Notes: generated from the letters alone by a model not told the origin. DNA of 64,000 nt from an uncultured Bacteroides sp. (GCF_963678425.1 NZ_OY782855.1:2232001-2296000); one strand, 5' to 3'. Shown: positions 1 to 8,371, counted from the first letter of the stretch. Numbers and translations are program-made.

Positions 1-158
1 AAGGCCTAATGTGAAGAAATGGTTACTATTTAAGGTAGAAAAGCCATTCAAAAGTAATAATCAATAAGAGTGCGCGGGCAACTATGCCTTTTTTTTGTTT
101 TCCCCCCTAAATTCAAGTGTTAAATGCAACTGATGGAATTTTAGATTGAATATTTTTT

Positions 159-198
159 CAGAGAAGGGGAAAATGTTTTTCTTCCCCCCTTTCTCTGA
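159..198 (+). other. stem-loop upstream of IS30 transposase
   Basis: CAGAGAAGGGG at 159-169 can pair with the run of C followed by TTTCTCTG at 184-198. The hairpin sits inside the IS, between its left end and the transposase start. It may block read-through transcription from outside into the transposase gene; this role is inference from position. Confidence 0.5.
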
Positions 199-251
199 TG
201 GGATAAAATAATTATCTTGTTCCCTCAATCTCCTACAAAATCAGTTACAAG

Positions 252-1229
252 ATGAAACATTTAACCCAAGAACAAAGATATGAAATTTCTGCATATCTTC
301 ACAGTGGAAAAAGTAAAAGTGAGATAGCCTCTCTTGTAAAGGTTCATAAAAGTACCATAGGCCGTGAAATCATTCGTAATTCTTATGGCTCCTGGCATCA
401 GTACATGCCCCGTGAAGCTCAAAAGAAAGCTGACTTAAGAAAGAAATGTCGCCCTGGGAAAGTAGTCTTTACCCAAGAAATGAAGGCTCTTGCAAAGGAT
501 CTGCTAATAGAATTTAATTATAGTCCGGAACAGATATCAGGTCGGTGCAAATTACAGTCGATTCCCATGGTTTCTCATGAAATACTTTATCAATGGATCT
601 GGAAAGATAAACGTCAGAAAGGACGCCTTTATAAATATTTGCGCCGAAGAGGGCGAAAAAACAAAAAACGCGGCTCTGAATATAATAGTAGAGGGATACT
701 TAAAAATCGCAGAACTATTGATCAAAGACCTGCCATTGTAGAGGAACGCAAAAGGTTTGGTGATTTTGAAATAGATTCTATAATTGGAAAGAATAAAAAG
801 AGTGCACTAATGACCATTAATGATAGGCTTACCGGACGCTTATGGATACGCAAACTTAAGGGGCGTGATCCAAAATCAATGGCAGATACGGCTATTAAAT
901 GTTTAACATCATTTAAAGGGAAAATCTTCACTATAACCTCGGATAATGGGTTTGAGTTTGCTTTTCATAAAAAAATAGAAACAAAATTGAGAATTAATTT
1001 CTATTTTGCCAAACCCTATCATTCTTGGGAAAGAGGAGCAAATGAAAATATAAATGGATTAGTCAGGCAATACTTTCCTAAGGGGACAGACTTTAGTGAA
1101 GTAACTGAAAAACAGGTAGAAATAGTAGAAAATTTAATTAATTCAAGACCGAGAAAAAGGTTGGGATATTATACCCCAATGGAGTTTATTAATACATTAA
1201 AAAAACATAGGAGAGAGTTGCGTTTATAA
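252..1229 (+). CDS. IS30-family transposase (DDE type)
   Basis: This 325-residue protein catalyses cut-and-paste or copy-out transposition of its IS. An N-terminal helix-turn-helix of the IS30 type spans about residues 1-45 (LTQEQRYEISAYL, then the recognition helix near KVHKSTIGREI). The catalytic DDE core follows: D175 in FEIDSIIG, D231 in TSDNGFEF, and E265 in RGANENINGL. The D231-E265 spacing of 33 intervening residues is normal for IS30/IS4351-type enzymes. The length is also normal and no frameshift or stop interrupts it, so the element could be active. It is the only gene inside the element. Confidence 0.93.
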   Translation: MKHLTQEQRYEISAYLHSGKSKSEIASLVKVHKSTIGREIIRNSYGSWHQYMPREAQKKADLRKKCRPGKVVFTQEMKALAKDLLIEFNYSPEQISGRCKLQSIPMVSHEILYQWIWKDKRQKGRLYKYLRRRGRKNKKRGSEYNSRGILKNRRTIDQRPAIVEERKRFGDFEIDSIIGKNKKSALMTINDRLTGRLWIRKLKGRDPKSMADTAIKCLTSFKGKIFTITSDNGFEFAFHKKIETKLRINFYFAKPYHSWERGANENINGLVRQYFPKGTDFSEVTEKQVEIVENLINSRPRKRLGYYTPMEFINTLKKHRRELRL

Positions 1230-1515
1230 CTTGAATTCGGCCCCTAAGAGGGTGTGATATAATTGCCCGCGCCTCATTATCAGTTATTTATTTCAATAAA
1301 TAAAATAGTAGGACAGAAAACGACCTTATATTTTTCTTCTTTCGCAAGTCTATTTGAGTTAAAATGTGTTTCATTATTAATTTTCAATAACATAGCAATA
1401 CATAAATTGTATAAAATGGACATTTTAGCCTCAGCCATGAGACTAAATATAGATTTATTAACAGTTAAGTGTTTTATTGTAACTACTCAACTAATTGTTA
1501 ATGGATATATTTTTT

Positions 1516-1930
1516 AGCCTAACAGTTTTGTCACCGCAATTAACGCTTCGTATCTTGACATCCCATTCTTCTTTGTTGTGTAAGATAAGTAGTTCCCGTA
1601 ACAAGTGAACCAGACAAATCTGATGATCTTTTGCACGCATAGCAAAGTATGAGCTATGACTGTCAGTGACAAAGGTAGTATTGGGAAGACCATGGAGAAA
1701 CTCTTTATCAATACCAGTAGCAAAAAGTTGCTCTTTGAGTTAGTGATTCTCATGCTTAAGCTCGAGAAAATGCTTATCCTTGAAATTTAGTTGACAGTTC
1801 AAGGCATTTATCTCAACGCCTTGAACAGATACTATTTGTCTCAGGGAGTCTACCTATTTGCAAAGGGTAGACAGGATAACTGATATGTCAATCAAGTTTT
1901 CTTCCACAATAAAAAAATACAATATAATAT
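1516..1930 (-). pseudogene. IS66-family transposase remnant
   Basis: Reading the minus strand, one frame gives IDKEFLHGLPNTTFVT followed by DSHSSYFAMRAKDHQICL and VHLLRELLILHNKEEW. This is the characteristic IS66 TnpC stretch containing the second catalytic Asp and the 'KDHQxCLxHLLREL' motif. Upstream (about 1760-1920) lie coiled-coil-like fragments (VDSLRQIVSVQGVEINAL), as expected for the TnpC N-terminus, but they are separated by in-frame stops, and most of the protein is missing. I read it as a decayed relic of an IS66 element. The frame assignment is seen directly; the family is recognised from the motif. Confidence 0.7.
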
Positions 1931-1958
1931 TTTTAAAAGCTATTTTTTAGATCAAAGG

Positions 1959-2047
1959 TTATCAACGAACATTTAACAGATATCCCAAAATAAGGCTTTT
2001 TTTTGAAAAACAAGAAAAAAAACAGATAGTTGAGTCGTCACCAATAT
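1959..2047 (+). repeat. dispersed repeat, copy 1
   Basis: TTATCAACGAACAT, an AT-rich middle ending AAATAAGG, then TTTTTTTTGAAAAACAAGA and a run of A are followed by TCGTCACCAATA. Copy 2 at 4064-4142 has the same blocks in the same orientation, but there the TCGTCACCAATA block comes before rather than after. The arrangement fits a circularly permuted or formerly tandem unit. Confidence 0.6.
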
Positions 2048-2055
2048 ATATTCAC

Positions 2056-2063
2056 TATTTTTG
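2056..2063 (+). promoter_or_regulatory. possible -7 promoter element TATTTTTG
   Basis: It matches the Bacteroidetes TAnnTTTG consensus. No convincing -33 element was seen at the right spacing. If used, it would give the next gene a leader of more than 200 nt that includes the stem-loop at 2196-2229. Confidence 0.3.
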
Positions 2064-2195
2064 CACAAAAAACAATAGTTACAAATACATTCTGGATATA
2101 AATTTAGATGATAAATTTATTGTCATTATTCAGAAAACATTCATAATCAATAGACTATGATAGTAAAATGAATTATACAATTTAAATATAAAAAA

Positions 2196-2229
2196 GTGCA
2201 GCATCAGTCAAGATGCTAGTTCCTTGCAC
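2196..2229 (+). other. stem-loop in leader of the beta-barrel gene
   Basis: AGCATC (2200-2205) pairs with GATGCT (2212-2217), and the outer GTGCA (2196-2200) can pair with TGCAC (2225-2229). It lies 56 nt before the start codon at 2285. There is no T-run, so it is not an obvious terminator. Confidence 0.4.
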
Positions 2230-2284
2230 TATAGTGTTTTCTAAATTATCCCAGTAGGAACCTGAGATATAAAAAGTAAAAATC

Positions 2285-2995
2285 ATGAAAAAAATTCTTT
2301 TAGTACTAGTTTCATTTTTTTGTTTTATAAGCTTTACTTATGCCCAGAACGACTTTCAGGAAGTTGTTTATCTAAAGAACGGCAGCATTATCAGAGGTGT
2401 TATTATTGAACAGCAGCCTAACAAGCTTATAAAAATACAAACAAATGATGGAAATGTTTTTGTATATAACATTGATGAAGTTGAAAAAATCACAAAAGAA
2501 CCTTATTACAACACAACCCACAAAAAAAATAATTCGAATTTTCAATATAGAGAAACGAATGGATACAAAGGTTTCTTAGATTTAGGATACACTGCCGGAA
2601 CAGGGAATTTTGGGGAGGATGAACTGGAAATTAATGGCACATATGGCTATCAATTCAACCCCTACTTGTTTTTAGGAGTAGGAACCGGCGTTCATTATTA
2701 TTTTGACTCAAATAAAGTAGCTCTTCCTATATATGCTGACTTCAGAACAAACTTTATGAATAATTCTATCACTCCATTTGTAGGTATAAAGGTTGGATAT
2801 TCCCCTTATGATTTCGAAGGTTTTTATCTTAATCCAAATGTTGGAGTTAGATTTGCTTTAGACAGCAAAGCTTTAAAAGCTTTGAATTTTTCAATGGGGT
2901 ATTCAATGCAAAAAGTTGATGTTAATTGGGGATATTATGGTACGACAAAAGAAACAGTTGGCGGATTCAATATTAAAGTAGGCCTTGAGTTTTAA
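2285..2995 (+). CDS. small outer-membrane beta-barrel protein
   Basis: The 236-residue product begins with a signal peptide (MKKILLVLVSFFCFISFTYA). A short soluble domain (about residues 22-75) follows, containing VYLKNGSIIRGVIIE and a second strand-rich block; it resembles the small domain common before Bacteroidetes barrels. From about residue 95 onwards, alternating aromatic and glycine-rich strands (GYTAGTGNFG, FLGVGTGVHYYF, FVGIKVGYSP) end in FNIKVGLEF, a typical barrel C-terminus with a terminal aromatic. I infer an 8-stranded outer-membrane protein of unknown function. It stands alone, followed by its own terminator. Confidence 0.75.
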   Translation: MKKILLVLVSFFCFISFTYAQNDFQEVVYLKNGSIIRGVIIEQQPNKLIKIQTNDGNVFVYNIDEVEKITKEPYYNTTHKKNNSNFQYRETNGYKGFLDLGYTAGTGNFGEDELEINGTYGYQFNPYLFLGVGTGVHYYFDSNKVALPIYADFRTNFMNNSITPFVGIKVGYSPYDFEGFYLNPNVGVRFALDSKALKALNFSMGYSMQKVDVNWGYYGTTKETVGGFNIKVGLEF

Positions 2996-3056
2996 TTGAC
3001 TTATAGGCTTAGCCTCGTTTTATTCACATTTTACAAGAGAGTTCTAAACCTTTTAT

Positions 3057-3103
3057 ACTCTGCCGGATTATACGCGAGTTCATAGTCTCGGCAGAGTTCT
3101 TTT
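3057..3103 (+). terminator. hairpin terminator after the barrel gene
   Basis: ACTCTGCCG at 3057-3065 pairs with CGGCAGAGT at 3089-3097 and is followed by TCTTTTG. Part of the 23-nt loop (GATTA/TAGTC) can pair too. Confidence 0.65.
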
Positions 3104-3246
3104 GTAATTATCAAACCGTAATTTAGCTGTTATTATCGACATTAGAACTTACAGCTATTATTCATCAGTTCAAAGTTAAAAAGATATTTCTAATTAACAA
3201 CAATCTTGTTATGATATTTTCAAACAAACAAGCCTATCCTACCCCA

Positions 3247-3984
3247 TTAATTAAAGGGAAAAAACATGGTAAGACATTCAGAACAAGATATTCCTCCGGG
3301 ATTAATGCCTGGCTTACCTTCCGGGACTGGAATATTCAATCCTTTAAAATAGTCTTTCCATACAGGAAATATCTCACCTGTTTTGGGCGATTTGTAAGTC
3401 ATTGCAGCAAGTGGAAATATCGGAATATTATTGTTTGATTTTAGAAAGATTAAGTAGATTAATTCCGAGCAATAGTATGCATCATTCGTAATATCAAAGT
3501 AGTCATCATATGGTTTGCCTATGTACTTCTGAGCCTCATTAATTGCTTTTGGGATCAAAAACTGATACTTATTATTCAACCGTCCAATAGCAATACAAGG
3601 TTTTCCATTATCATCCACGCTCCTACTCAGAAACTTAGCTAGCGGAGTAACCGATACACCTTTCGATATAGCTTCAATCACATTAACCACCCCTTTATCA
3701 ATACTGATAATCCCAACATGAGAAAACTTTGCTCCATGATAACCTTTAGTCACCTCATTAATAGCATCACACATGGGACCGCAATTTACATTCTGAAATA
3801 TCAAATCTCCATTTCGGAACTTAAATGCTTTTTGTAAGGTATTCTTCGTAACATTTTCAGTAACAGAGGCACTCTTAATTGTTTTTTGTCTACCTAAGTA
3901 ATTATCTTTATTACCATAAATTGTATATGCAGGAATACTTAACAGAAACAATAATAAAGAGAGTTTGTATAGGTTATTTTTCAT
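3247..3984 (-). CDS. YiiX-type permuted NlpC/P60 (papain-like) hydrolase
   Basis: The 245-residue protein has an N-terminal hydrophobic signal segment (residues 5-23). Its catalytic region fits the permuted NlpC/P60 family of YiiX: FRNGDLIFQNV near 56-66, the histidine in FSHVGII (H89), a VIEA strand (E104), and the cysteine in YYCSELIY (C172). In this family the order His-before-Cys is the hallmark of circular permutation. Members act as amidases or thiol hydrolases on cell-wall or lipid substrates; the substrate here is unknown. It is monocistronic and lies convergent to the barrel gene. Confidence 0.8.
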   Translation of the reverse strand: MKNNLYKLSLLLFLLSIPAYTIYGNKDNYLGRQKTIKSASVTENVTKNTLQKAFKFRNGDLIFQNVNCGPMCDAINEVTKGYHGAKFSHVGIISIDKGVVNVIEAISKGVSVTPLAKFLSRSVDDNGKPCIAIGRLNNKYQFLIPKAINEAQKYIGKPYDDYFDITNDAYYCSELIYLIFLKSNNNIPIFPLAAMTYKSPKTGEIFPVWKDYFKGLNIPVPEGKPGINPGGISCSECLTMFFPFN

Positions 3985-4063
3985 TCTATTCTTTATTTTC
4001 AGCCTATAAATAAAACATTTAACGGGAATTTTAGATTAAAGCAAAGATAAGTATTTAATTCTT

Positions 4064-4142
4064 TTCGTCACCAATAATTATCAACGAACATATAACAAGC
4101 AACACTAAATAAGTTTTTTGAAAACCAAGAAAAAAAAACAAA
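4064..4142 (+). repeat. dispersed repeat, copy 2
   Basis: TTCGTCACCAATAA is followed by TTATCAACGAACATATAACA, then AAATAAG, TTTTTTGAAAACCAAGA and a run of A. It is the same orientation as copy 1 at 1959-2047. It lies about 80 bp upstream of the YiiX gene start. Confidence 0.6.
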
Positions 4143-4300
4143 TGCATAGTTACCAATGGATGTTACACTGCTAGGAATAGTTACTGAGGTCAATCCTGTG
4201 CAATGTGTTTCTGTAATTGTTGATTAATTCTAATAGTTTTGGATCTACCTGTTTTCTTTTCCTGTATGGTTAATTCGTCTACATTAAGAATCTGATTCAT
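4143..4300 (-). pseudogene. fused remnants of a tyrosine recombinase and a BspA-type repeat
   Basis: From an ATG at 4300 the minus strand reads MNQILNVDELTIQEKKTG then RSKTIRINQQLQKHI before a stop. It resembles the beta-strand region of phage-type integrases, where '(T)I.EKKTGK.R.I.IN..L' is typical. In a second frame, about 4204-4143, it reads CTGLTSVTIPSSVTSIGNYA, a perfect BspA-type leucine-rich repeat like those in the adjacent intact gene. Neither is a complete gene. The overlap suggests recombination that joined two decayed pieces. Confidence 0.45.
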
Positions 4301-4355
4301 TTAAAAAAAGGATATAGAACCTTTATTTGAAGAAAAAAGTACTGTCATAAACAGC

Positions 4356-6518
4356 CTATTCTTCAATAATATTCGCAAAGTCTTTCCATCCTTCTATATT
4401 CTTATAAGCTGCAGAAAAACCTTTTGGTACATATAGATTACAATTATCCTTTCTTTTTTCAAATAGATATTTAGCTATTCTAGGGGGAATAGTACTTTTA
4501 CAATGTATCTCTCCTAGCCGTAAGCATTCATGGAAAGCATTCTCACCAATAATATTAACACTTCGGGGAATAGTAACAGAAGTCAATTCTATGCAAACAG
4601 AAAAAGCATTATCTCCTATAGTAGTAACACCATCCGGAATAACAACTGAAGTTAAATGTGTACAAAAATAAAAAGCCTCATTTTCAATGGAAGTTACACT
4701 TTTGGGGATAGTGTATGTACAAGATCTGGCATTAGGATATGCAATTAATCGCGTTTGATTTTTATTGAATAAAACGCCTTCAATATCAGTATAATTAGGA
4801 TTTTCTTTTGAAACAATGATCTCTTTAAGTGCTGTACATCCAGCAAAAGTCCACCTACCTATTGCTGTAACGCTATTTGGAATAGTTACAGAAGTCAAGC
4901 ATGTACAATTAAAAAAAACTCCAGTACCAATTGAAGTGACACTATTGGGAATGTTTATAGAAGATAACCCTTTGCAATAAAAAAAAGTTCCAGAACCCAT
5001 AGAGGAAATACTGTTTGGAATTGTTACAGATGTTAATCCACAGCAAAAAGCAAAAGCAAAATTACCGATTGAAGTAACACTTTTGGGAATTTTCACAAAA
5101 GCTAAGCTTGTGCAATTTCGAAAAGCACATGAATCTATTGAGTTGATGCTACTTGGAATGGAGTATCTTGAAGATTTTGCATTTGGATATGCTATTAGTC
5201 GTGTTTTATCTTTATTGCACAAAACCCCTTCAATATCAGCATAATTGGGATTTTCTTCTGACACGCAGAATCTTTTTAATTCAGAGCAATTATCAAATGC
5301 ACGATAACCAATAAATCTGATACTTTTGGGAATGGTTATTGAAGTTAGTTTATGGCACCCCATAAACGTTTCATTGCCAATAGAAACGATGTTATTGCCA
5401 ATAGAAACATTCCTCAAATTTCTGCATCCATAAAAAGCATAATCAGCTATTGAGGCTGCACTATTGAGAAAAATAACGGAGTTCAGACTATCACACCATT
5501 TAAAAGCATATTCACCAATTGAAGTTACACTATTTGAAATAGTAACTGAAACTAAGCTTTTGCACTCCTGAAAAGCACAACGCCCAATAGAAGTGATGTT
5601 ATTACCCATAGAAACAGAAGCCAGATCAGTGCACTCAGCAAAAGCGTATTCACAAATTGAAGAAATGCTGTTTGGAATAGTTATTGAAGTTAATCTTTTA
5701 CATCCCTTAAATGCACCTGGACCAATTGATGTCGTTCTTTCCGGAATAGTATAGATTGAAGACTTTGCGTAGGGGAATACAACTAGTTGAGTTTTATCTT
5801 TATTGTATAAAACACCTTCAATATCCGTATAATTAGGATTTTCTTTTGAAACAAGAATATCTTTTAATCTTATACAATTCACAAACAAACTGTTATTAAT
5901 AGAAGTAACACTGGCAGGAATGGTAATGGAGGTTAGTTTTTCGCACAGCTCAAAAGCTCTATCACCAATGGAAGTAACATGATTTGAAATAATAACAGAC
6001 ATTAATCCTATGCAACAATTAAAAGCACCTTCATCAATTGAAGTAACTTTATTTGGAATAGTAATTGAGGTTAGCCCTCTACAACTATCAAAAGCATACT
6101 TGCCAATACTTGTAATACTATTCGGAAGAACAATCAAAGTCAAGTTTCTTAATTCTTCAAACATGAAATCCGAAATAACATTATTCTCTGTGGTATGATG
6201 TAATCTATAATAATCACCACCTTTTACTATGTTTGCATCTGCGATATTGAGTTTTGTAAGTATCCCTTCAGTTCTACTATTCAGATTAGCACCTTCACCG
6301 GCCATCTCACGAATAAACTTTATATCTGTTCCATTTAGATTCCCTGTGAGAGTTAGATCAGTAATACAATTTTTCCTTGAAGGTGGGATTAAGGAACTCA
6401 AAGTTCCAGCTGTTTCTACATGAACAATGTCAGATAGAGTCGTTTGAGCATATAACCCAAAGCTCTGTAACAGAGATATTATTACGAATATGTATTTATA
6501 AATTGTGCTTATTTTCAT
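4356..6518 (-). CDS. BspA-like leucine-rich repeat surface protein
   Basis: The 720-residue protein has a signal peptide (residues 1-24, ending GLYAQ) and then about two dozen LRR_5 (BspA/TpLRR) units of ~23 residues with the pattern LTSITIPNSVTSIGEYAF..C. Three homologous non-LRR inserts, each containing ENPNYxDIEGVLxNKxxT, occur near residues 224-255, 420-451 and 570-600, giving a higher-order repeat. The C-terminus (CNLYVPKGFSAAYKNIEGW) is the usual capping end of Bacteroides BspA proteins. No lipobox or anchor is visible. Family members bind fibronectin, fibrinogen or other surfaces; the ligand here is unknown. It is monocistronic. Confidence 0.88.
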   Translation of the reverse strand: MKISTIYKYIFVIISLLQSFGLYAQTTLSDIVHVETAGTLSSLIPPSRKNCITDLTLTGNLNGTDIKFIREMAGEGANLNSRTEGILTKLNIADANIVKGGDYYRLHHTTENNVISDFMFEELRNLTLIVLPNSITSIGKYAFDSCRGLTSITIPNKVTSIDEGAFNCCIGLMSVIISNHVTSIGDRAFELCEKLTSITIPASVTSINNSLFVNCIRLKDILVSKENPNYTDIEGVLYNKDKTQLVVFPYAKSSIYTIPERTTSIGPGAFKGCKRLTSITIPNSISSICEYAFAECTDLASVSMGNNITSIGRCAFQECKSLVSVTISNSVTSIGEYAFKWCDSLNSVIFLNSAASIADYAFYGCRNLRNVSIGNNIVSIGNETFMGCHKLTSITIPKSIRFIGYRAFDNCSELKRFCVSEENPNYADIEGVLCNKDKTRLIAYPNAKSSRYSIPSSINSIDSCAFRNCTSLAFVKIPKSVTSIGNFAFAFCCGLTSVTIPNSISSMGSGTFFYCKGLSSINIPNSVTSIGTGVFFNCTCLTSVTIPNSVTAIGRWTFAGCTALKEIIVSKENPNYTDIEGVLFNKNQTRLIAYPNARSCTYTIPKSVTSIENEAFYFCTHLTSVVIPDGVTTIGDNAFSVCIELTSVTIPRSVNIIGENAFHECLRLGEIHCKSTIPPRIAKYLFEKRKDNCNLYVPKGFSAAYKNIEGWKDFANIIEE

Positions 6519-7398
6519 AATAGAACTCTATAGTTAGGATTACATTATCACAATCATTTTTGTAAAGATATGAATTCCATTTGAATTAATACTAATATTT
6601 TACATTATTCCTTGAGTTAGTATAATTTAATAGTTTATATATAGGAACAAGACAATGCCAGTCTCATAGAAATTGCTGAATTATTTGATTTTATTGTCCA
6701 ATAAATAAAAACCATACACCAATAAACAAAATTTATTGGTGTATAAATCTGAATAATACACCAATTATTTTTCAAAAAGGCTATTAAAGAATAGTGGCCA
6801 AATAATCTCTCTGAAAGTCTCAAGTGATGTTGAAGAATAAGTCTTGATGTTTTCAGAAAGTATCAAGACGTTTAACACTCTGCCAGCAAGTAGTTTCAGG
6901 CCATTTTCACCTTAGTTTGCAAAGACTATGAATGATCAGTTTATAAAAGCAAACCCACAAAATAATTGCAACAAGCATTAGTTTAAAACGATTAATTAAA
7001 AGGGGTTAATAGTGATTTTAATCATAAATACAATGGACAACAGACACCAAAATACAAAAAACACTGCAAAAAAAAGGGCAACTTATAACTGAATCATTTG
7101 TCCAGGTATTTTATTTGCAAGAGGTAACTATCTAATAATCAATGTATGCCAGTACAAAATCGTGGGGTTATAAATATATGTATAAAATACACATCCAGCG
7201 TCCTTAATTATTTAAAAAGAATCAGCCTTATTCAGGTCTGTTTTGCGATTTCCTTGTTAAGCGCTTACAGCAAGAGAGGGTATGATATTTTTCTTTTTTA
7301 AGATTGCAAAAATAGATGCATAGGAGATTAATAATGGTTATCCTCCTAGAATTAGGACTGATCCAATTTCATGCAAACCAGCCTCAAAAGAGTGCATA
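6519..7398. other. ~0.9-kb intergenic region without a recognisable gene
   Basis: Short open frames here have no recognisable product. The region holds a 21-bp-periodic repeat series (6677-6768), a perfect 12-bp inverted repeat with a 5-nt loop (6715-6743), an 8-bp inverted repeat GTCTTGAT/ATCAAGAC (6841-6869), and a TAAGCGCTTA palindrome (7258-7267). It may be the residue of a deleted mobile element. Confidence 0.5.
6677..6768 (+). repeat. weak 21-bp-periodic repeat series (CCAATAAA core)
   Basis: CCAATAAA starts at 6698 and 6719, TGTATAAA at 6740 and CCAATTAT at 6761, with a weaker TGAATTAT at 6677; all lie on an exact 21-bp lattice. TACACCAAT occurs at 6715 and 6757 (42 bp apart), and its inverse at 6735-6743 forms a 12-bp palindrome with the first. 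The local AT-richness makes the weaker members uncertain. Confidence 0.35.
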
Positions 7399-7400
7399 AA

Positions 7401-7434
7401 AAAAGCAGCTTCAATTTCTTGAAACTGCTTTTTA
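7401..7434 (-). terminator. terminator of tRNA-Ser
   Basis: On the minus strand AAGCAGTTTCAAG pairs with the inverse block ending GCTGCTT, followed by a T-run. It begins directly after the tRNA 3' end. Confidence 0.75.
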
Positions 7435-7436
7435 TG

Positions 7437-7524
7437 CGGAGAGAGCGAGATTCGAACTCGCGAAACCCTTTAGAGGTTTACACGCTTTCCAGGCGTGCCT
7501 CTTCAACCACTCGAGCACCTCTCC
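7437..7524 (-). tRNA. tRNA-Ser (anticodon GGA)
   Basis: The acceptor stem GGAGAGG/TCTCTCC, the anticodon arm CACGC-CTGGAAA-GCGTG (anticodon GGA), a long variable arm and a T arm GCGAG-TTCGAAT-CTCGC are all present. The length of 88 nt and the long variable arm are typical of tRNA-Ser. CCA is not encoded. It decodes UCC and UCU. Confidence 0.95.
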
Positions 7525-7541
7525 AATTGTGATTGTGGGCG

Positions 7542-7549
7542 CAAAGATA
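7542..7549 (-). promoter_or_regulatory. -7 promoter element of tRNA-Ser
   Basis: On the minus strand this reads TATCTTTG, matching TAnnTTTG, 18 bp before the tRNA 5' end. No strong -33 element was seen. Confidence 0.6.
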
Positions 7550-7592
7550 GATTTTTTTTTGTTTTCTTCCTCCTATTCCGCAAGAAAAGTTT

Positions 7593-8363
7593 CTAAGAAA
7601 ATATCTTCAGAGCATTATTCGTGGTTATTTCTGCCACTTCTTCAGGCGAACGTTGATAAATTACAGCCAATTTAAGAAGAGTATCTTTCACATTGGCACT
7701 TTCATTCCTTTTGCCCCGATTAGGAGCCGGAGTAAGATAAGGGGAGTCTGTTTCCAGCACAAGTCTATCCAAAGGAACACTTTTCAATACTTCGGGAAGA
7801 GTTGATTTCTTAAAGGTAACCACTCCATTGATGCCCAGATAAAAACCATCGAACTGCAACAGTTTATCGGCTTCTTTCCTGGTTCCTGTAAAACTATGAA
7901 AGATACCTTTCAGGTTTTTATCTTCGTTCCTCTTGATTACCTGATAAACTTCTTCGAAAGAATCGCGACTGTGAATAACTAAAGGTAACCGGTATTGAGC
8001 CGACCATTGAATCTGTGTTTCGAATGCTTCGAATTGTTCATTGATAAAGGTTCTGTCCCAATACAAATCCATGCCCACCTCTCCTATTGCAACAAAAGAA
8101 TGAGACTGTTCAAGCATTTCTTTCATCACTGTCAGCTCTTCCCGGAAACCAGCATTAACGGAAGTAGGATGAAGACCAATCATTGGAAAACAATATCCGG
8201 GATAACGGGCTACCGTATCCAGCAATGGCTTAATCGTAGAACAATCAATATTGGGCATATAGATGCGGCTCACACCGGCAACCTTCGCCCGTTCTATTAC
8301 AAGAGGTAAATCATCTGCAAATTCTTCCAGAAAAAGATGTGAATGGGTATCGATAAAATTCAT
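7593..8363 (-). CDS. tatD: TatD-family metal-dependent hydrolase / DNase
   Basis: The 256-residue TIM-barrel amidohydrolase carries all the expected metal ligands: H7 and H9 (DTHSH), E95 (GEVGMD), H131 (VIHSR), H156 (FHSFTG) and D206 (LETDSPYL). TatD enzymes are cytoplasmic 3'-5' exonucleases on single-stranded DNA or RNA, linked to DNA repair and quality control. The length is normal. It is the last gene of a four-gene minus-strand run (tonB-like, polyprenyl synthase, unknown, tatD), with only 8 bp separating it from the gene upstream. Confidence 0.92.
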   Translation of the reverse strand: MNFIDTHSHLFLEEFADDLPLVIERAKVAGVSRIYMPNIDCSTIKPLLDTVARYPGYCFPMIGLHPTSVNAGFREELTVMKEMLEQSHSFVAIGEVGMDLYWDRTFINEQFEAFETQIQWSAQYRLPLVIHSRDSFEEVYQVIKRNEDKNLKGIFHSFTGTRKEADKLLQFDGFYLGINGVVTFKKSTLPEVLKSVPLDRLVLETDSPYLTPAPNRGKRNESANVKDTLLKLAVIYQRSPEEVAEITTNNALKIFS

Positions 8364-8371
8364 TTAACTAA

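Larger units (their letters stand above)
72..1272 (+). mobile_element. IS30-family insertion sequence, apparently intact
   Basis: A 14-bp terminal inverted repeat is visible: GCGCGGGCAACTAT at 72-85 and its inverse at 1259-1272, with one mismatch. A second, inner inverted repeat around the sequence CTTGAATT lies at about 103-119 and 1228-1244. The two ends enclose a single complete transposase gene. No clear target-site duplication was found outside the ends, so either the ends are a base or two off or the duplication has decayed. Confidence 0.8.
1931..2284. other. intergenic region without a gene
   Basis: It contains the first copy of a dispersed repeat, a possible promoter and a stem-loop (listed separately). 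No coding potential was seen in either strand. Confidence 0.6.

Noticed and set aside
1263..1517. 84-residue open frame on the plus strand after the IS30 element
   Set aside because: It begins inside the IS end, has no recognisable motif and reads as AT-rich noise.
1514..1753. 79-residue minus-strand open frame
   Set aside because: It is a different frame of the IS66 relic; the neighbouring frame carries the real transposase motif.
3211..3438. 75-residue plus-strand frame
   Set aside because: Antisense to the conserved 3' end of the YiiX-type gene.
6635..6823. 62-residue minus-strand frame in the 0.9-kb gap
   Set aside because: No motif, and it runs through the inverted repeat at 6715-6743.
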